Shown: piece after piece, positions 1 through 11,060 of the stretch
Numbering within the stretch: the first letter of the stretch is position 1
How the letters are laid out: each line of letters starts with the position of its first letter
Assembly: GCF_013368755.1 (NCBI RefSeq)
Contig: NC_049564.1
Span: 4,596,001-4,660,000, forward strand
DNA: 64,000 bases
From: Talaromyces rugulosus
Taxonomy: Eukaryota > Ascomycota > Eurotiomycetes > Eurotiales > Trichocomaceae
Reading direction: 5' to 3'
Notes under the pieces: model-generated
What the model saw: the letters and a program-made list of their open reading frames with translations, nothing else
Told to the model about the DNA's origin: nothing
The model's database searches: none
Translations under genes and position numbers: made by a program

Positions 1-2
1 GT

Positions 3-675
3 CGACTTCATAGCGAAATGGAGACGGGAGAAGAAGTTGGCATTTATCCCATACAGCCAGATCCCTATCGTGCTCCCGAAGTTGTACTAGGTTGCGGTTG
101 GGGGTTTAGTGCTGATATATGGAATTTTGGAGTCTTGGTGAAAAAACTTGTGATAGTTTAAATTAGGCAACCCAGAATGTTAACTTTCTGCAACAGATAT
201 GGAATATTCTCGAACGCACAGACCTATTCTGTCATGTTTATGATAGTCAAGGCCGTTATGATGCGAAAGCACATATAGCGGAGATGATTGGGCTGCTTGG
301 GCCGCCTCCCAAGGAATTGCTTGACAAGTCCAATGCAATGGCACAACACAAGTGGCCAAATTTTATACAAAACGATGCCGGAAAACATTGCAGCAATATG
401 CGAGACTTCTTTGGCGGGCCATTTTTTGATGACAAGGGTAAGCAACATACACTTGGATGTGTCGTGCATGTCCTTTCGCTAAACTATTTACGATAGGAAA
501 TTTCCTCCACGATGAACTAGTACCTGCCCGAAGCCTTAAAGATACAATCCCATCTTTAGAAGAGGACGAAAGACAAGCCTTCTTGTCTTTTGTCAGTCAA
601 ATGCTTACCTGGCTTCCAAAGGAAAGAAAAACGGCCCGGCAATTAATGGAGCACCCATTTCTTAATGGTGAATAG
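3..675 (+). CDS. Protein kinase, C-terminal part (SRPK-like), cut by the window edge
   Basis: The 5' end lies outside the window. Three exons read through: 3-137, 197-437 and 497-675, with introns gtgaaa..caacag and gtaagc..gatag. The translation carries late kinase-domain landmarks: YRAPEVVLG (APE motif, subdomain VIII), SADIWNFGVL (subdomain IX DxW), then LLGPPPKELL, and it ends with TARQLMEHPFLNGE (subdomain XI, arginine followed by HPFL). This layout matches fungal SRPK/CMGC serine-threonine kinases, which are often present as expanded, variable paralogues in moulds. ATP-binding and catalytic-loop residues cannot be checked because they are outside the window. Activity and substrate are unknown. 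Confidence 0.8.
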
Positions 676-1027
676 CGAGAAAAATAAGAGAAAGTTGGGG
701 CTATTATAGTGCTGTTAATTTCCACTGTGCCGTAAGGGTTTACCTACGCAAGATATCGGGTTACTGCCACAATTTTGGAACTAAAGCCATTTGTTATAAT
801 TGCATCACGACGTATTAGATGGGGGAATCAACGGTCTCTGGTTTTCCGGATAACCCCTAGCTTGGTATTTGGTTACATAACACACATGTTAAAAGGGGGT
901 AACTCACTTTGTTCTAGATCTGGGCCTGGTCATGGATTTAGAGCCCGCGTTATGTTGATCTGGAATCAAGCGAATAGGCAAGGTAATTTCCTGTATCTAG
1001 CAATCAGATTCATCAAGCAAGTCTCGC
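676..1027. other. Intergenic, no gene seen
   Basis: These 352 bp separate the convergent 3' ends of the kinase and the APH-like gene. No coding pattern, repeat or RNA gene was recognised. Confidence 0.5.
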
Positions 1028-1960
1028 CTAAATCAGTAGCTTTTCCATGAGGAAAGAATGCATAAAGTGTTCAGCATGATACGGCTGAAGGATTTGCATC
1101 AGGTAGTCCGTCCAGTCATTCTGCCATCCCCAGATAAGAAGAGCCTTTGTGAATTCCCAGTATTCTGGATACCAACCACTTAACTCCCAGTCGATAATAG
1201 CGACGACATTTCCATCTTTCACCATGATGTTTTGTTGCCGGAGATCACCATGTGTAAAACAAATTTTGTGAGACTGAGGAAGCATTCCATGAAGGAAACT
1301 TTTGATGTGACGTTTTGGTGCGCTCTGTTGGTAGGCGCCAATAAGCGCCATGTTAAAATCATGCTCAGAATTGAAAGGGCCTTTCAAATAATCATCAGTT
1401 CAGAAAATGTGCCAATAGTGCTCCTAATAACATACCCTTGTCAGAATAATCCGATAGGCTATGATCAGTGACAGGTCCATGGTCCACAGAGCCAATATAT
1501 CCATCATTTACCCCCATATTCCGGATGTCCTGGATGTAGCTCGCGAGTTGTCTAGAAACATGGGATTTGGTGGAAATATCGAAAGTATCCCAGGCTGTGT
1601 CAAGTGTTTCGCCATCAATGAAACTCATAAAAATATATGTATCGTAAAGGCTTCCGTAATCATCAATATCACGATCAATAGGACCATATGTATAGTATGC
1701 GAAAACTTTGGGCACAGGCACACTTGTGTTTTGTGCAACATGAGTCATGCTCTTGGCCTCGATGATGTTGATGTCAGGGCTGAATTTGACAACGACTTCA
1801 GGTGATATCTTACTATAGTGACACCGTGGCAGAAGATCAGATTGCTTTTATCCAGGCAGTATTTCTGGACGGTCTTGGGATGTGGCAAGCAAAACTCAGG
1901 AGCAGAGTAGTGAACGATCAACTGGGGCTCCGGATTCGAAGAATCGGAAATGCTCGTCAT
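1028..1960 (-). pseudogene. APH-family phosphotransferase with a frameshift
   Basis: The protein is an aminoglycoside phosphotransferase/choline kinase-fold enzyme (PF01636 type), a large group in moulds with mostly unknown small-molecule substrates. The Brenner motif FTHGDLRQQNIMV and the metal-binding IIDWELSGWYPEYWE are intact. An ordinary intron (gtatgt..gaaag) lies at about 1388-1439, joining SDYSDKG to GPFNSEHD. Near 1811-1813 the frame breaks. The N-terminal frame reads LIFCHGVTIV and the family-like continuation KISPEVVVKFSPDIN lies in another frame, one base short (GT before AAG where GTN is expected). No intron fits in that space. Either the gene is inactivated, translation starts downstream, or the base is a sequence error. 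Confidence 0.65.
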
Positions 1961-2227
1961 CGTAGCTAATATATGGTATAATCTACGAATTCTAAAACAA
2001 AAAGGAGAAAAAAAACGTTGTTCAGTTGAATCACAAACCCACGATTAATAAGCGAACTTGTAGAATCACGAATTAAGAATTGCCCCTCGTCCTCCACCCC
2101 ACTCCCTTAGTATATATACCAGTGTCTTCAACTTTTGATCGGTTGTCTCTTATATTACGGCAACATAGCCGATTTGGAGAAGGGTTCTATTTACACTTTC
2201 AACAATCGTCTCTTGAATAATTGCAAC

Positions 2228-3844
2228 ATGCTTTCTACCCGCGGGGAGTCATATGCTGAAGCCGGTTTGGCCAATGGTTACCTTGGCCCCCCCAAGAGCC
2301 TCTTCAACAAAGACAACAAGGCCGGTGTTGTTTCTTTTGGCAATGCAGAAAACGTAATAGAGTCACGCAAACATCCTTACGAGGATACCAATTAATTACT
2401 AACTCATGAGAGCCTAGTTCCTGATGCAAGACGTAATTCTGGAATACATCCGCACCCAGGTGAAGCCCTGGACTGCCCATTATGTAGGAAACAAGTCAGC
2501 TAAAATTAGGATGGAAATAGGCAGCACCGGGTCTTGACCCTACTTCTCTCACATACCATGAAGGCCCCTTCGGCTCCAGGCGTCTTCGAGAAGCCATGGC
2601 TAGGCTTATTACCACCTATTTTCACCCCGTTTCGCCCATCTCATCTGATCACATCGTTTTCACAAGTGGCGTAACAAGTCTAAACGCAATCTCTGCTCTC
2701 AGTCTCACTGATCCCGGTGATGGGATTTTGCTAGGCCAGCCCATCTACGGCTCATTCAACGGGGACCTCTGTGTCCCTTCCAACTGCAAACTAGTCTACA
2801 CGACCTTCCAAGGGGACGATCCGTTCGGTCCAAATGCTGTGGCCCGGTACGAGGAAGCATTCTTAAAAGCACGAGACGAGAGCGGGATATCAGTCCGGGC
2901 CCTCCTAATCTGCAACCCGCATAACCCACTCGGTCGTTGCTATCCGCGGGAGACTTTGGAGGCTTTTCTGCGGTTTTGTCAAAAGTACCAGATCCACCTC
3001 ATTAGTGATGAGGTGTACGCGTTGTCGGTATACGATGATGATGATAGTGGATTTATTTCTATCCTATCAATCAACCCGGCTGACATCGGGGTAGATCCAG
3101 CTCTAATTCATGTGCTGTATGGGATGTCGAAGGACTTCGCCGCGGCAGGTTTACGGCTGGGATGTTTGATCAGCCAGAACCAGAGGCTCCTACAGGCAGT
3201 TTTATCGATCAGGTACGTTACCTCGGTAATAACACATTCTCTTTATACAGCAATGAACTCACTCGCGGTGCGATCTAGTCGATTTCATTGGCCGTCAACT
3301 ATATCCTGTAGTATTGCTACTGCTATTCTTGAGGATCAAAATTTTATCGAGACTTTTCTCCAACGAAGCCGTCGATTACTTCGTTCGCATCGAGATTTGG
3401 CGACCAAAGCCTTGGAGGAAGCGGGTATCCCTTATGCTCCAGGACCGTAGGTCTTTCCGGCACAGTGACTGATGAAAAAATTTTCAAAACAATAAACGTA
3501 GAGAACTAATCCTTCACATTTCTGTAGTATTGCAGGATTCTTCCTCTGGATTGACCTTTCCAAGTGCCTGGACCCTACGATTGTCGCTAACCAAGGCGAA
3601 TGGGAAGCAGAATCGCATTTGTCCGGCCGGATACGACAAATTGGGGTAGAGATGTCGTCAGGTTATGCCTATCATAATGAGGCTGCAGGCTGGTTCCGCG
3701 TCATATTCACGGTGGATGTGGAAACTCTGAAGGAGGGTTTATCAAGGTATGTTTCGCCTTTCTTCCATGTTTGCAAGTAGCCAGGTACTGAAAGGTAATC
3801 ACAGGATTATTGAGTTATACCGTAGCTCAGGAGGATCATCTTAG
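2228..3844 (+). CDS. ACC-synthase-like PLP aminotransferase (class I/II)
   Basis: Six exons (2228-2353, 2418-2459, 2521-3212, 3279-3446, 3528-3746, 3805-3844) give 428 residues. The protein is a fold-type I PLP enzyme of the 1-aminocyclopropane-1-carboxylate synthase/aminotransferase group. It shows the N-terminal VSFGNAEN, LTYHEGPFGSRRLREAM (ACS-like substrate loop), CNPHNPLGR, the PLP-ring contact SDEVYALSVY and the Schiff-base lysine in YGMSKDFAAAGLRLG. The short second exon of 42 bp and the in-frame stops of intron 2 hide the gene from simple reading. Fungal relatives include secondary-metabolite aminotransferases, but the substrate here cannot be inferred. It sits directly upstream of and co-oriented with the oxidosqualene cyclase, so cluster membership is possible but unproven. 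Confidence 0.85.
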
Positions 3845-4294
3845 AAAATCTGTTTATATACAGTGAGAACTTGGAGTTTAAGTGGAGAGCACATTAACAT
3901 ACAAATATAAATTTTGATATGAAAAAGCTATTCTTTCGGACGAAGTGTATTATATAGTACCAGAATCTACTAGTACCCACACTCTTAGTAATCAATTTCC
4001 TCATTTTAATAGAATTTCAACTTGTCATACCACATGAATATACTTGGAAAGCCAAAATCTTTATAAAATAATTATTGTAATAAATCTTGTATCAATGTTA
4101 CAAAGTTTCCACTAATACCGTACCGCTCGGCGCGGCGGGATAAAAATCCGGTGTTGCATGCCCCCTGATGAGTAAGCATATCGGCAAATACCATTGGCCA
4201 ATGCCCCAATTCCAACAACATTTAATCGCGGCAGCCTACAAACTACATGTACTCATCTCCACCCCGGGGTCCTTGCCTATCAATACGACAGAAA
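3845..4294. promoter_or_regulatory. Intergenic upstream region of the cyclase
   Basis: An AT-rich 450-bp gap between two co-directional genes, presumably the terminator of the aminotransferase and the promoter of the cyclase. An in-frame ATG at 4247 would add 16 residues to the cyclase. No specific operator was recognised. Confidence 0.4.
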
Positions 4295-6680
4295 ATGGCG
4301 AAAGACGCCCAGAATGAGCATTTTGGCACATGGCGGACTGATCCCACCGGTCATGTCGCCAAGGATCCCAACGGCGATGACAAGACAGACTACTCCAGGT
4401 GGAGGTTGCAAGACAATGACGGTCGCTTGACCTGGGTGTACCTTCAATCCGACGAAGAAGCAAAGAGCTGGCCTCAGACTATTTATGACAAATACCACCT
4501 TGGGCTTTCAACAGTAAGAAATCTTTGTTGATGATATATGTCTAGCATTAACATTTCTACCAGGAAGCACCTGAGCTTCCAAAAGCAAAATCTCCTTTAC
4601 AAGCTGCTGGAAATGCATTGGATTTTTTTTCCAAATTGCAAATGCCAACTGGACACTGGGCCTGTGAGTACGGTGGTCCCATGCTTCTATTGCCCGGTGT
4701 AGTCATCGTTTGGTATGTCACCAAGACCCCGATACCTCCAGAGTATGCCGCAGAAATCAAGAGATATCTTTTTGCACGGCAGAATCCAGTTGATGGAGGG
4801 TGGGGCTTGCATATCGAAGGCCATAGCTCTGCCTTTGGTACTTCGATGAACTACGTTGTTCTCCGCCTTCTCGGCGCTAGTGAGGAAGATCCCCGTGTCA
4901 TCAAAGCGCGAGGATGCCTTCACAAATTAGGTGGCGCCCTATATGCAACTCATTGGTCAAAGTTTTGGCTTGCAGTTCTCGGTGTCATGGACTGGGATTG
5001 CGTCAACCCTACGCCGCCTGAAATTTGGTGAGACCTTACACTTTTGTTTTTTGTCTTCTTGTTCAATGCATTACTAACAAGGTCTAGGTTGCTCCCTGAC
5101 TGGGTGCCTATTGCTCCCTGGCGATGGTGGATCCACATACGTATGGTGTTTCTCCCAATGTCCTACGTGTGGTCGAAGAAATGGAGCTACCCTCAAGATG
5201 AATTGACAAAGCAACTCAAGTCTGAGCTCTATACACAGCCTTATGAGACTATTGATTTTTCGTCCCACCGCAACTCAATCGCCGCTGAAGACAACTACTA
5301 TCCAAAAACCTGGATTCTCAACACCCTCAACTGGCTGCTGGTGACCGTTTATACTCCTGTCCTCCGTTTGTCCTCATTGGTAAAAGCCGCAGAAGATTGG
5401 GTGTGGGAATTAGTGCAGATGGAAGACAAAAATACCGAGTATGCCGGGCTGGCTCCTGTCAGTAATCCGATGAATTTCCTCGTATGCTACATTCACGACG
5501 GCGAAGGAAGCTACTCTGTTCGGAAACACCGTGAAACCCTGCATGAATATTTATGGATGACCAAAGAGGGTATGCTTTGCAATGGCACCAACGGCGTCCA
5601 AGTCTGGGATACAGCATTCATCACACAGGCTGTCGCAGTGGCTGGTTTCGCAGAGGACCCTAAATGGCGACCAATGCTTACCAAGGCTCTTGAATTTCTG
5701 GATAATCACCAACTGCGCGAGAACGTGCCAGACCAGGAAAAATGCTACCGTCAACACAGAAAAGGAGCATGGCCTTTTAGCAACAAGGTTCAAGGCTACA
5801 CCGTGAGTGATTGCACCGCTGAAGGTCTGAGGTCTACATTGCAGCTACAGGAAATTTATGGCTACCCCAAACTTATTTCGTCGGACCGGCTGAAAGATTC
5901 TGTCGATTGTCTGCTCTTGATGCAAAATGACACGGGCGGTTTTAGTGAATATGAGATTCGCCGAGGATCGCCTAAACTCGAATGGCTGAACGCAGCAGAG
6001 ATGTTTGGAGGCATCATGATCAGTTATGATCATGTCGAGTGCACCACCGCCTCTGTCACGGCATTGTCGCTTTTCAGTAAATTCCACCCGGAATACCGAG
6101 CTGACGAGATCAAAGCCGCCAAACACAAGGCTGTGGGGTACATAAAACGCGCCCAGAAACCAGACGGTGGCTGGTATGGAGCATGGGGAATTTGCTTCAC
6201 ATATGCAGCCATGTTCGCCCTGGAAAGTCTCACTAGCATCGGGGAGACGTATACCTCTAGCGAATACTCTCGTCGTGGGTGCGAGTTTCTGCTGTCCAAA
6301 CAAAAGGAAGACGGCGGCTGGGGAGAGTCATACCTCAGCAGCGTGAGACACAAATACGTCCAGCACGAGAAGTCTCAGGTCGTCCAAACAGCTTGGGCTT
6401 GCTTGGCTTTGATGGAAGCCCAGTATCCCGACCCAGAGCCTATCCGCAAAGGCATCAAGCTCATCATGGCTCGACAGCAACTGAACGGAGAGTGGCTTCA
6501 AGAAGCGATCGAGGGTGTTTTCAACATGTCATGGTATGTACCAACTGTGCTCAATTTTTGAAAATGTCTCCTCGCTAATCTATCTATAGCATGATTTCCT
6601 ACCCCAACTATAAACTGTACTGGCCTATCCGCGCCTTGGGTCTGTATGCGCAAAAGTTCGGCAACGACGATCTATTTTAA
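4295..6680 (+). CDS. Oxidosqualene cyclase, lanosterol-synthase type
   Basis: Four exons (4295-4513, 4564-5027, 5088-6533, 6590-6680) give 739 residues, normal for the family. The enzyme cyclises 2,3-oxidosqualene on ER or lipid-particle membranes. The catalytic acid motif DCTAE is intact (Asp469), and so is the cation-site stretch WWIHIRMVFLPMSY. QW repeats are seen as QNPVDGGWGL, QKPDGGWYGAWGICF, QKEDGGWGES and RQQLNGEW. Near the C terminus residues 707-713 read NMSCMIS, close to the lanosterol-synthase signature NKSC-IS and unlike the changed segment reported for fungal protostadienol synthase. The family and neighbours (three P450s, an ERG26-like enzyme, an ERG28-like protein and an acyltransferase) suggest a pathway-specific ERG7 paralogue. 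It could also be the housekeeping ERG7. The ATG at 4295 gives a family-like N terminus (MAKDAQNEHF). Confidence 0.93.
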
Positions 6681-7031
6681 TGCTGACAAGGCAAAACTCT
6701 AACAATCATAGCTTCTATTAATATAGCTCTAATAATAATTCCGTTTCTTTTTTTACGACTTAAGTATGACAAAGACGTAGAGGAATCACGTGCTGGGAGC
6801 TCCCCGCTCCCCGCTGTTTGGAGAAGCCCATGGAATCCGCGTCACCGACTCATTATTTCATTAGTCAAACCCTCAACTTTTTTTGAATTAGATCACCGCT
6901 CCTCTAGATGGGCTTTTATGTGACATCGGCCTTCCACTGAAAAAACGATCTATTATCTCGTCGAATATCAGTCCTAATAAAAAAGCTCTTACAACTTGAC
7001 CTTCCCCGCACCTCAAACCAAAAGTCCCACG
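6681..7031. other. Intergenic between cyclase and SGT1
   Basis: A 351-bp spacer that must hold the cyclase terminator and the SGT1 promoter. No gene seen. Confidence 0.4.
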
Positions 7032-8514
7032 ATGAACGCGGCCACAGAGGGCGACAAAGCCGCCGCAGTGTCCGACTGGACCGAAGCCATCAAACAATAC
7101 ACAAACGCCCTCATCGAACTGCCTCGCGCCCCTGGATATTGGATCAAACGCTCAACAGCCTATTCTCGTCGCAAAAGCGATGGTGGACCAGACTTCAACG
7201 CCGCGCTGCGGGACGCCGAGCTTGCTGTCGCACTGGGCCGTGAACGTGGGAAACGAGAGCTCATCATCGAAGCTCAGCTGCGTCGTGCCATTGTCTTGTT
7301 TCAGTTGGAGCAATATGGGAATTCGGGATATTTGTTCGACATTCTTGCGGAAAAGCTTGGGCTGGGGAAACAAAAGCACGAAGACAAATCCGCTCAGGTT
7401 CAGGCTGCGATGACTCAGAAAGCGTCGCAGAAACAGGAGAATGAGCTGTCTATCTGGAAGATCAAGGTCCAAGGAAAGATCAACGAGCTAGAAAAGGGTG
7501 ATCATAAACTTCTTGTGACCATTAGCGAGTACCCAGATATCAAAATTCCGTCAGAGCAAGAGCTCCGAAAGAGCCTCAAGGCCCAACTAACAGCCTCGAC
7601 AACCTCGGGAATTGTCGAAGAGCTACCAGACAGCACACCAACAACGGAGAAAACAAAGGAGACCAAGCTGGATGTAGCCGGTCCAGGATCAAGTGCGCCT
7701 TTCACGGCTGGTCCTGGCGCCCCTCCTGCTACTACACCCGCCGCACCCGCCGTGGCCAAGGTTCGTCATGAGTGGTATCAGTCACACGACTCTGTGGTTG
7801 TGACGGTGTATGCAAAAAACGTGGTCAAGGACAAGTTGGAAACGGAGCTACAAGAAGACTCTGTACGTCTAGTCCCCATTAAATTTTACGAGCTTTGAAT
7901 GTCTTGATACTAATGCTATATACTAGTTGTCTCTCGAGTTCCCGGTGTCGACAGGGTCTACATTTTCATTCAACCTAGACCCTCTATATGCTCCCATTGA
8001 CCCCGCACAGTCAAAGGTCAATGTTCTTTCGACGAAAATCGAGGTCGTGCTTCGCAAACAAGTACTAGGGCAAAAGTGGGGATCCCTGGAAGGGTCTGCA
8101 ACAGCAACGAACAAACCTATTGTTTCAACTCCGATGACTCAGACTTCCCAAGCCAGCAGCGGGCCGTCATATCCCACCTCATCCAAACACGGAGTCAAGA
8201 ATTGGGACAAAGTCGCAACAGACTTGACGAAGAAGACGAAAGAGAAATCCAAGGAAGAAAAGGGCAAAAAGTCTGCTTCAAAGGACAAGGATGGTGCTGA
8301 TCAGGAAGCCGGTTCCGACTCCGACGCCGATTCGGAATATGGCGGTGGTGACCCTGTGGACTCGTTCTTCAAGAAGCTCTATGCGAACGCAGACCCTGAC
8401 ACCCAACGCGCCATGATGAAAAGTTACTATGAAAGCCAGGGAACTGCTCTGAGTACGAACTGGGATGAAGTAGGAAAGGATAAAGTGGCTGTTCATCCGC
8501 CGTCGAGCGACTGA
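7032..8514 (+). CDS. SGT1: SGT1 co-chaperone (TPR-CS-SGS)
   Basis: Two exons (7032-7862, 7927-8514) encode 472 residues. The order is an N-terminal TPR region (about 1-120, with AIKQYTNALIELPRAPGYWIK), a low-complexity linker, a CS (p23-like) domain beginning VRHEWYQSHDSVVVTVYAKN at about residue 242 and split by the intron, then a C-terminal SGS domain with KNWDKVATDL and DPVDSFFKKLYANADPD. SGT1 bridges HSP90 and SKP1/client proteins in SCF ligase and kinetochore assembly. The first in-frame ATG (7032) gives the usual fungal start MNAATEGDK. It is an ordinary-looking complete housekeeping gene, so its place inside an apparent secondary-metabolite cluster is more likely positional than functional. 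Confidence 0.93.
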
Positions 8515-8718
8515 GCGTCTTTTCCTCCTTACTAAAAGGTTTGTTTTAATAGCATTTTGTTATGCGGGGTAGGCAGCAGGCTGGAGTTTAGGTTATTTTG
8601 CAGCTTTATGAAGCTTAGGTTTATCCAAAACATTAAATTTTGCTGAATCTTTAAGTACATGTAGTATACATAAACCATTAATTTCTATATTTACATGAGA
8701 AGAAGCCGACTGCTCTGA

Positions 8719-10635
8719 TTAACTCGCCATATTCGGAATCCATCGCAAGTGTATCTTATGAGGATCCTTTACTTGCAAAGTCAACTTTGGAACAGACTTA
8801 TCCATCGAATCCAAAAACCTCGCTCGACTTTCTTCTTGCGTTTCTTGCTCTAATTGCAGCGGTTCACACCGCGCATGTCGGAAAAAAGTAGCGAATACCG
8901 CGACAAACTCGACTTGTGCCATTTTCATACCGGGGCAGACCCGTGGTCCACCTGACCAGGGCAGATAAGTGCCCTTTGCAGGCGTGATGACCTGGCCAGC
9001 ATCATCTAGCCATCTTTCAGGGTTGAATTCTTTCACATCGGCGCCCCAAATATCAGGGTCGCTGTGGATGGACTGGGCAGAGATGTAAATGTCAAAAGAG
9101 GGTAGCAGCAGGTGGGTTCCAGTTGTATCGGCTACATGTTGTGGCTCATTGACAGTTCGTGTGGTGTGGATAGAGGGGGAGAAAAGGCGCATTGTTTCCA
9201 TCTAGCAAAATAAGTTTGGTTATTAACGACTGCTGGCTGTAACCCAATTATGAAAATGGTAAAACTTACCAGGAGTGCCAGCGTTCGCTGGCAACGAGGG
9301 AATACCTCGTTATACTTCCCCTTCAGGTCTATTTGCTGAAGCTCTTCCTCTACCCAATCTTGCCATTCTGGATGTACAGCTAGCAATATAACTGCATAAG
9401 CCATGGCAGTTGCTGCTGTATCAAACCCGGCGGCCGTAAAGACAAAGAGATTGCCGCCAATCTCATCCTCGGACAGGCCGAGTCTAGCTTTACTCTCGCT
9501 GTTCGAGACATGGACCAAAATATCTAGTAAATTATTATGGGATTTGGCTTCCCCAGAAGCGGCCTTTTTGCGCTCTTCGCTGAGTATTTCCTTCAAGTAA
9601 TCTGGAACTCTTTCCATTTCGCGTCCAAGAAGCTGCATGGACTCGGACATAAACGGCATTTTCTTTAGCCATGCGGGAACGAGAGCAGCTTCAATAAATC
9701 GATCAGTAACTCGTGCAATGGTTTTGAAATAGGCAATCCTAGCACCCTCCCAGTTGGTTCCTAGGCTTTGGACAAAGTCCGGAGACCATGGCTGATTATG
9801 TCCCAGCCCGGCTTGCCCAAGCACATTGATAGCAATGCTCCTGAGTCCCTCTAGAGTCTGGCCACCAGGGTTCTCTACCAAGAACTCTAGCATTGCTTGC
9901 GATTGTCGGCATGTTTCGTCCCAGACCGATTCCATTATATTTTCGTTGAGGTTGGGTGCGATTATTCGGCGCTGTCGCTGCCTTATTTTCTTCGTTAGTA
10001 ATACGGTCTTGACAGGACGATATTATGGCCCCTTACCAGTCTTCTCCATTGGACTTTAAAAACGGGAAGTCATTAGCATACAGCTCCCACTATGCATAAG
10101 CCCGACATGATGCTACTCACTTGGGCCAAATTCGAGCCAAAAAGCCCGAGGAACTGTCCCACAATTGGCGGCTGAAGGAAATCTTTTCTTCGCTGCAAAA
10201 TCGTTGTCCCAAGAGCAGGGTCTCCCACCCTTTTTTTTGTATCGAATTAGATATATATATATATATTTATTTATTTATTTAGATAGGAAACACCATCTTA
10301 ACTCACCATAGAGAGCACTCATCAGGAGTCACGACAACAAAAGCCTTGCCCGGCCGGCGGTGCATTTTCTCCCTCCATCGAATCTCCCACCCTCTGATGA
10401 TAAAATCCAAGCGATAGTAAATCCATTCGGGCAGATACTTTTCGAATTGGAGCTGAAATGTTGGGCCGAGAATCAGCCACACGGCGCTTTTGGATAGCAC
10501 AGGTGAGATATAGACAGGGAAACCGCTGCGTCTAGCGATTGTGTAATTGCGAATAAAGCTAGCGCATTTGAAGAGTGTGTACAGCACCGCCAGAATAATG
10601 GCCACGGTGCGGAAGCTGGCGTGCATTTGATGCAT
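8719..10635 (-). CDS. Cytochrome P450 (P450-A of the triterpene cluster)
   Basis: Five exons on the minus strand (10635-10307, 10229-10121, 10089-10037, 9981-9270, 9201-8719) give 561 residues, starting with a hydrophobic ER anchor (TVAIILAVLYTLF). The I-helix has the oxygen-activation motif AGFDTA within FVFTAAGFDTAATAMAY. The K-helix ExxR is ETMR, the PERF-type motif is NPERW, and the heme loop is PWSGGPRVCPGMKMAQ with Cys490 as ligand. In-frame codons upstream of 10635 lack an ATG, so the start is at MHQMHASF or three codons later. Substrate is unknown; its location next to the cyclase and ERG26-like gene suggests oxidation of the triterpene skeleton. A divergent P450 of this general type would fit helvolic-acid-like pathways. 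Confidence 0.92.
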
Positions 10636-11060
10636 AGGCGCAGATTGCGACGCCGTAGACCGTTCTTGTTTTTTTTGCGACAAGATAGCAAACAAGATGA
10701 AGTGACGACATTCCCCCGGCTGTTCCTGGTCAGGTCAGCTTTGGACCCACTTGCTCCATGTGTAATTTACGCTAGTACTAGTCTCTTTGGAACATCCGCT
10801 TTAGGAATAGTGGTAAAATACGGCTTCATTGGATAATTTGGATTATTGGAATATTAGATGCTTACTGGTCAATGAGGTATCCAAGTGCTTCCAATCAGAT
10901 CGAGTAGAAAGCAAAATTTGGATGACTCATCCAGAAGGAATTTGGAATTTAGATAGCTTACAAGCAATACTTTGCGTCATCAAGGTAATCGGACATTAAA
11001 AATAAAATGAAATAACATGTGGATCGTTGCCAGAATTCCATTAACTGCCACGCGTCCCGT
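10636..11060. other. Intergenic, P450-A promoter side
   Basis: A 425-bp spacer between two minus-strand genes. It should contain the P450-A promoter and the 3' end of the ERG26-like gene. No gene or repeat seen. Confidence 0.4.

Noticed and set aside
2228..3844. In-frame stops suggested that the aminotransferase is a pseudogene
   Set aside because: Five introns with proper borders remove every stop and restore all PLP-enzyme motifs; the joined coding length is 429 codons including the stop.
5845..6303. Long minus-strand open frame of 152 codons opposite the cyclase
   Set aside because: It is antisense to conserved cyclase exon 3, with no family resemblance.
4295..6680. Cyclase called as a protostadienol (helvolic acid) synthase
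   Set aside because: The spliced C terminus reads NMSCMIS, close to lanosterol synthases and not to the altered segment known for protostadienol synthase.
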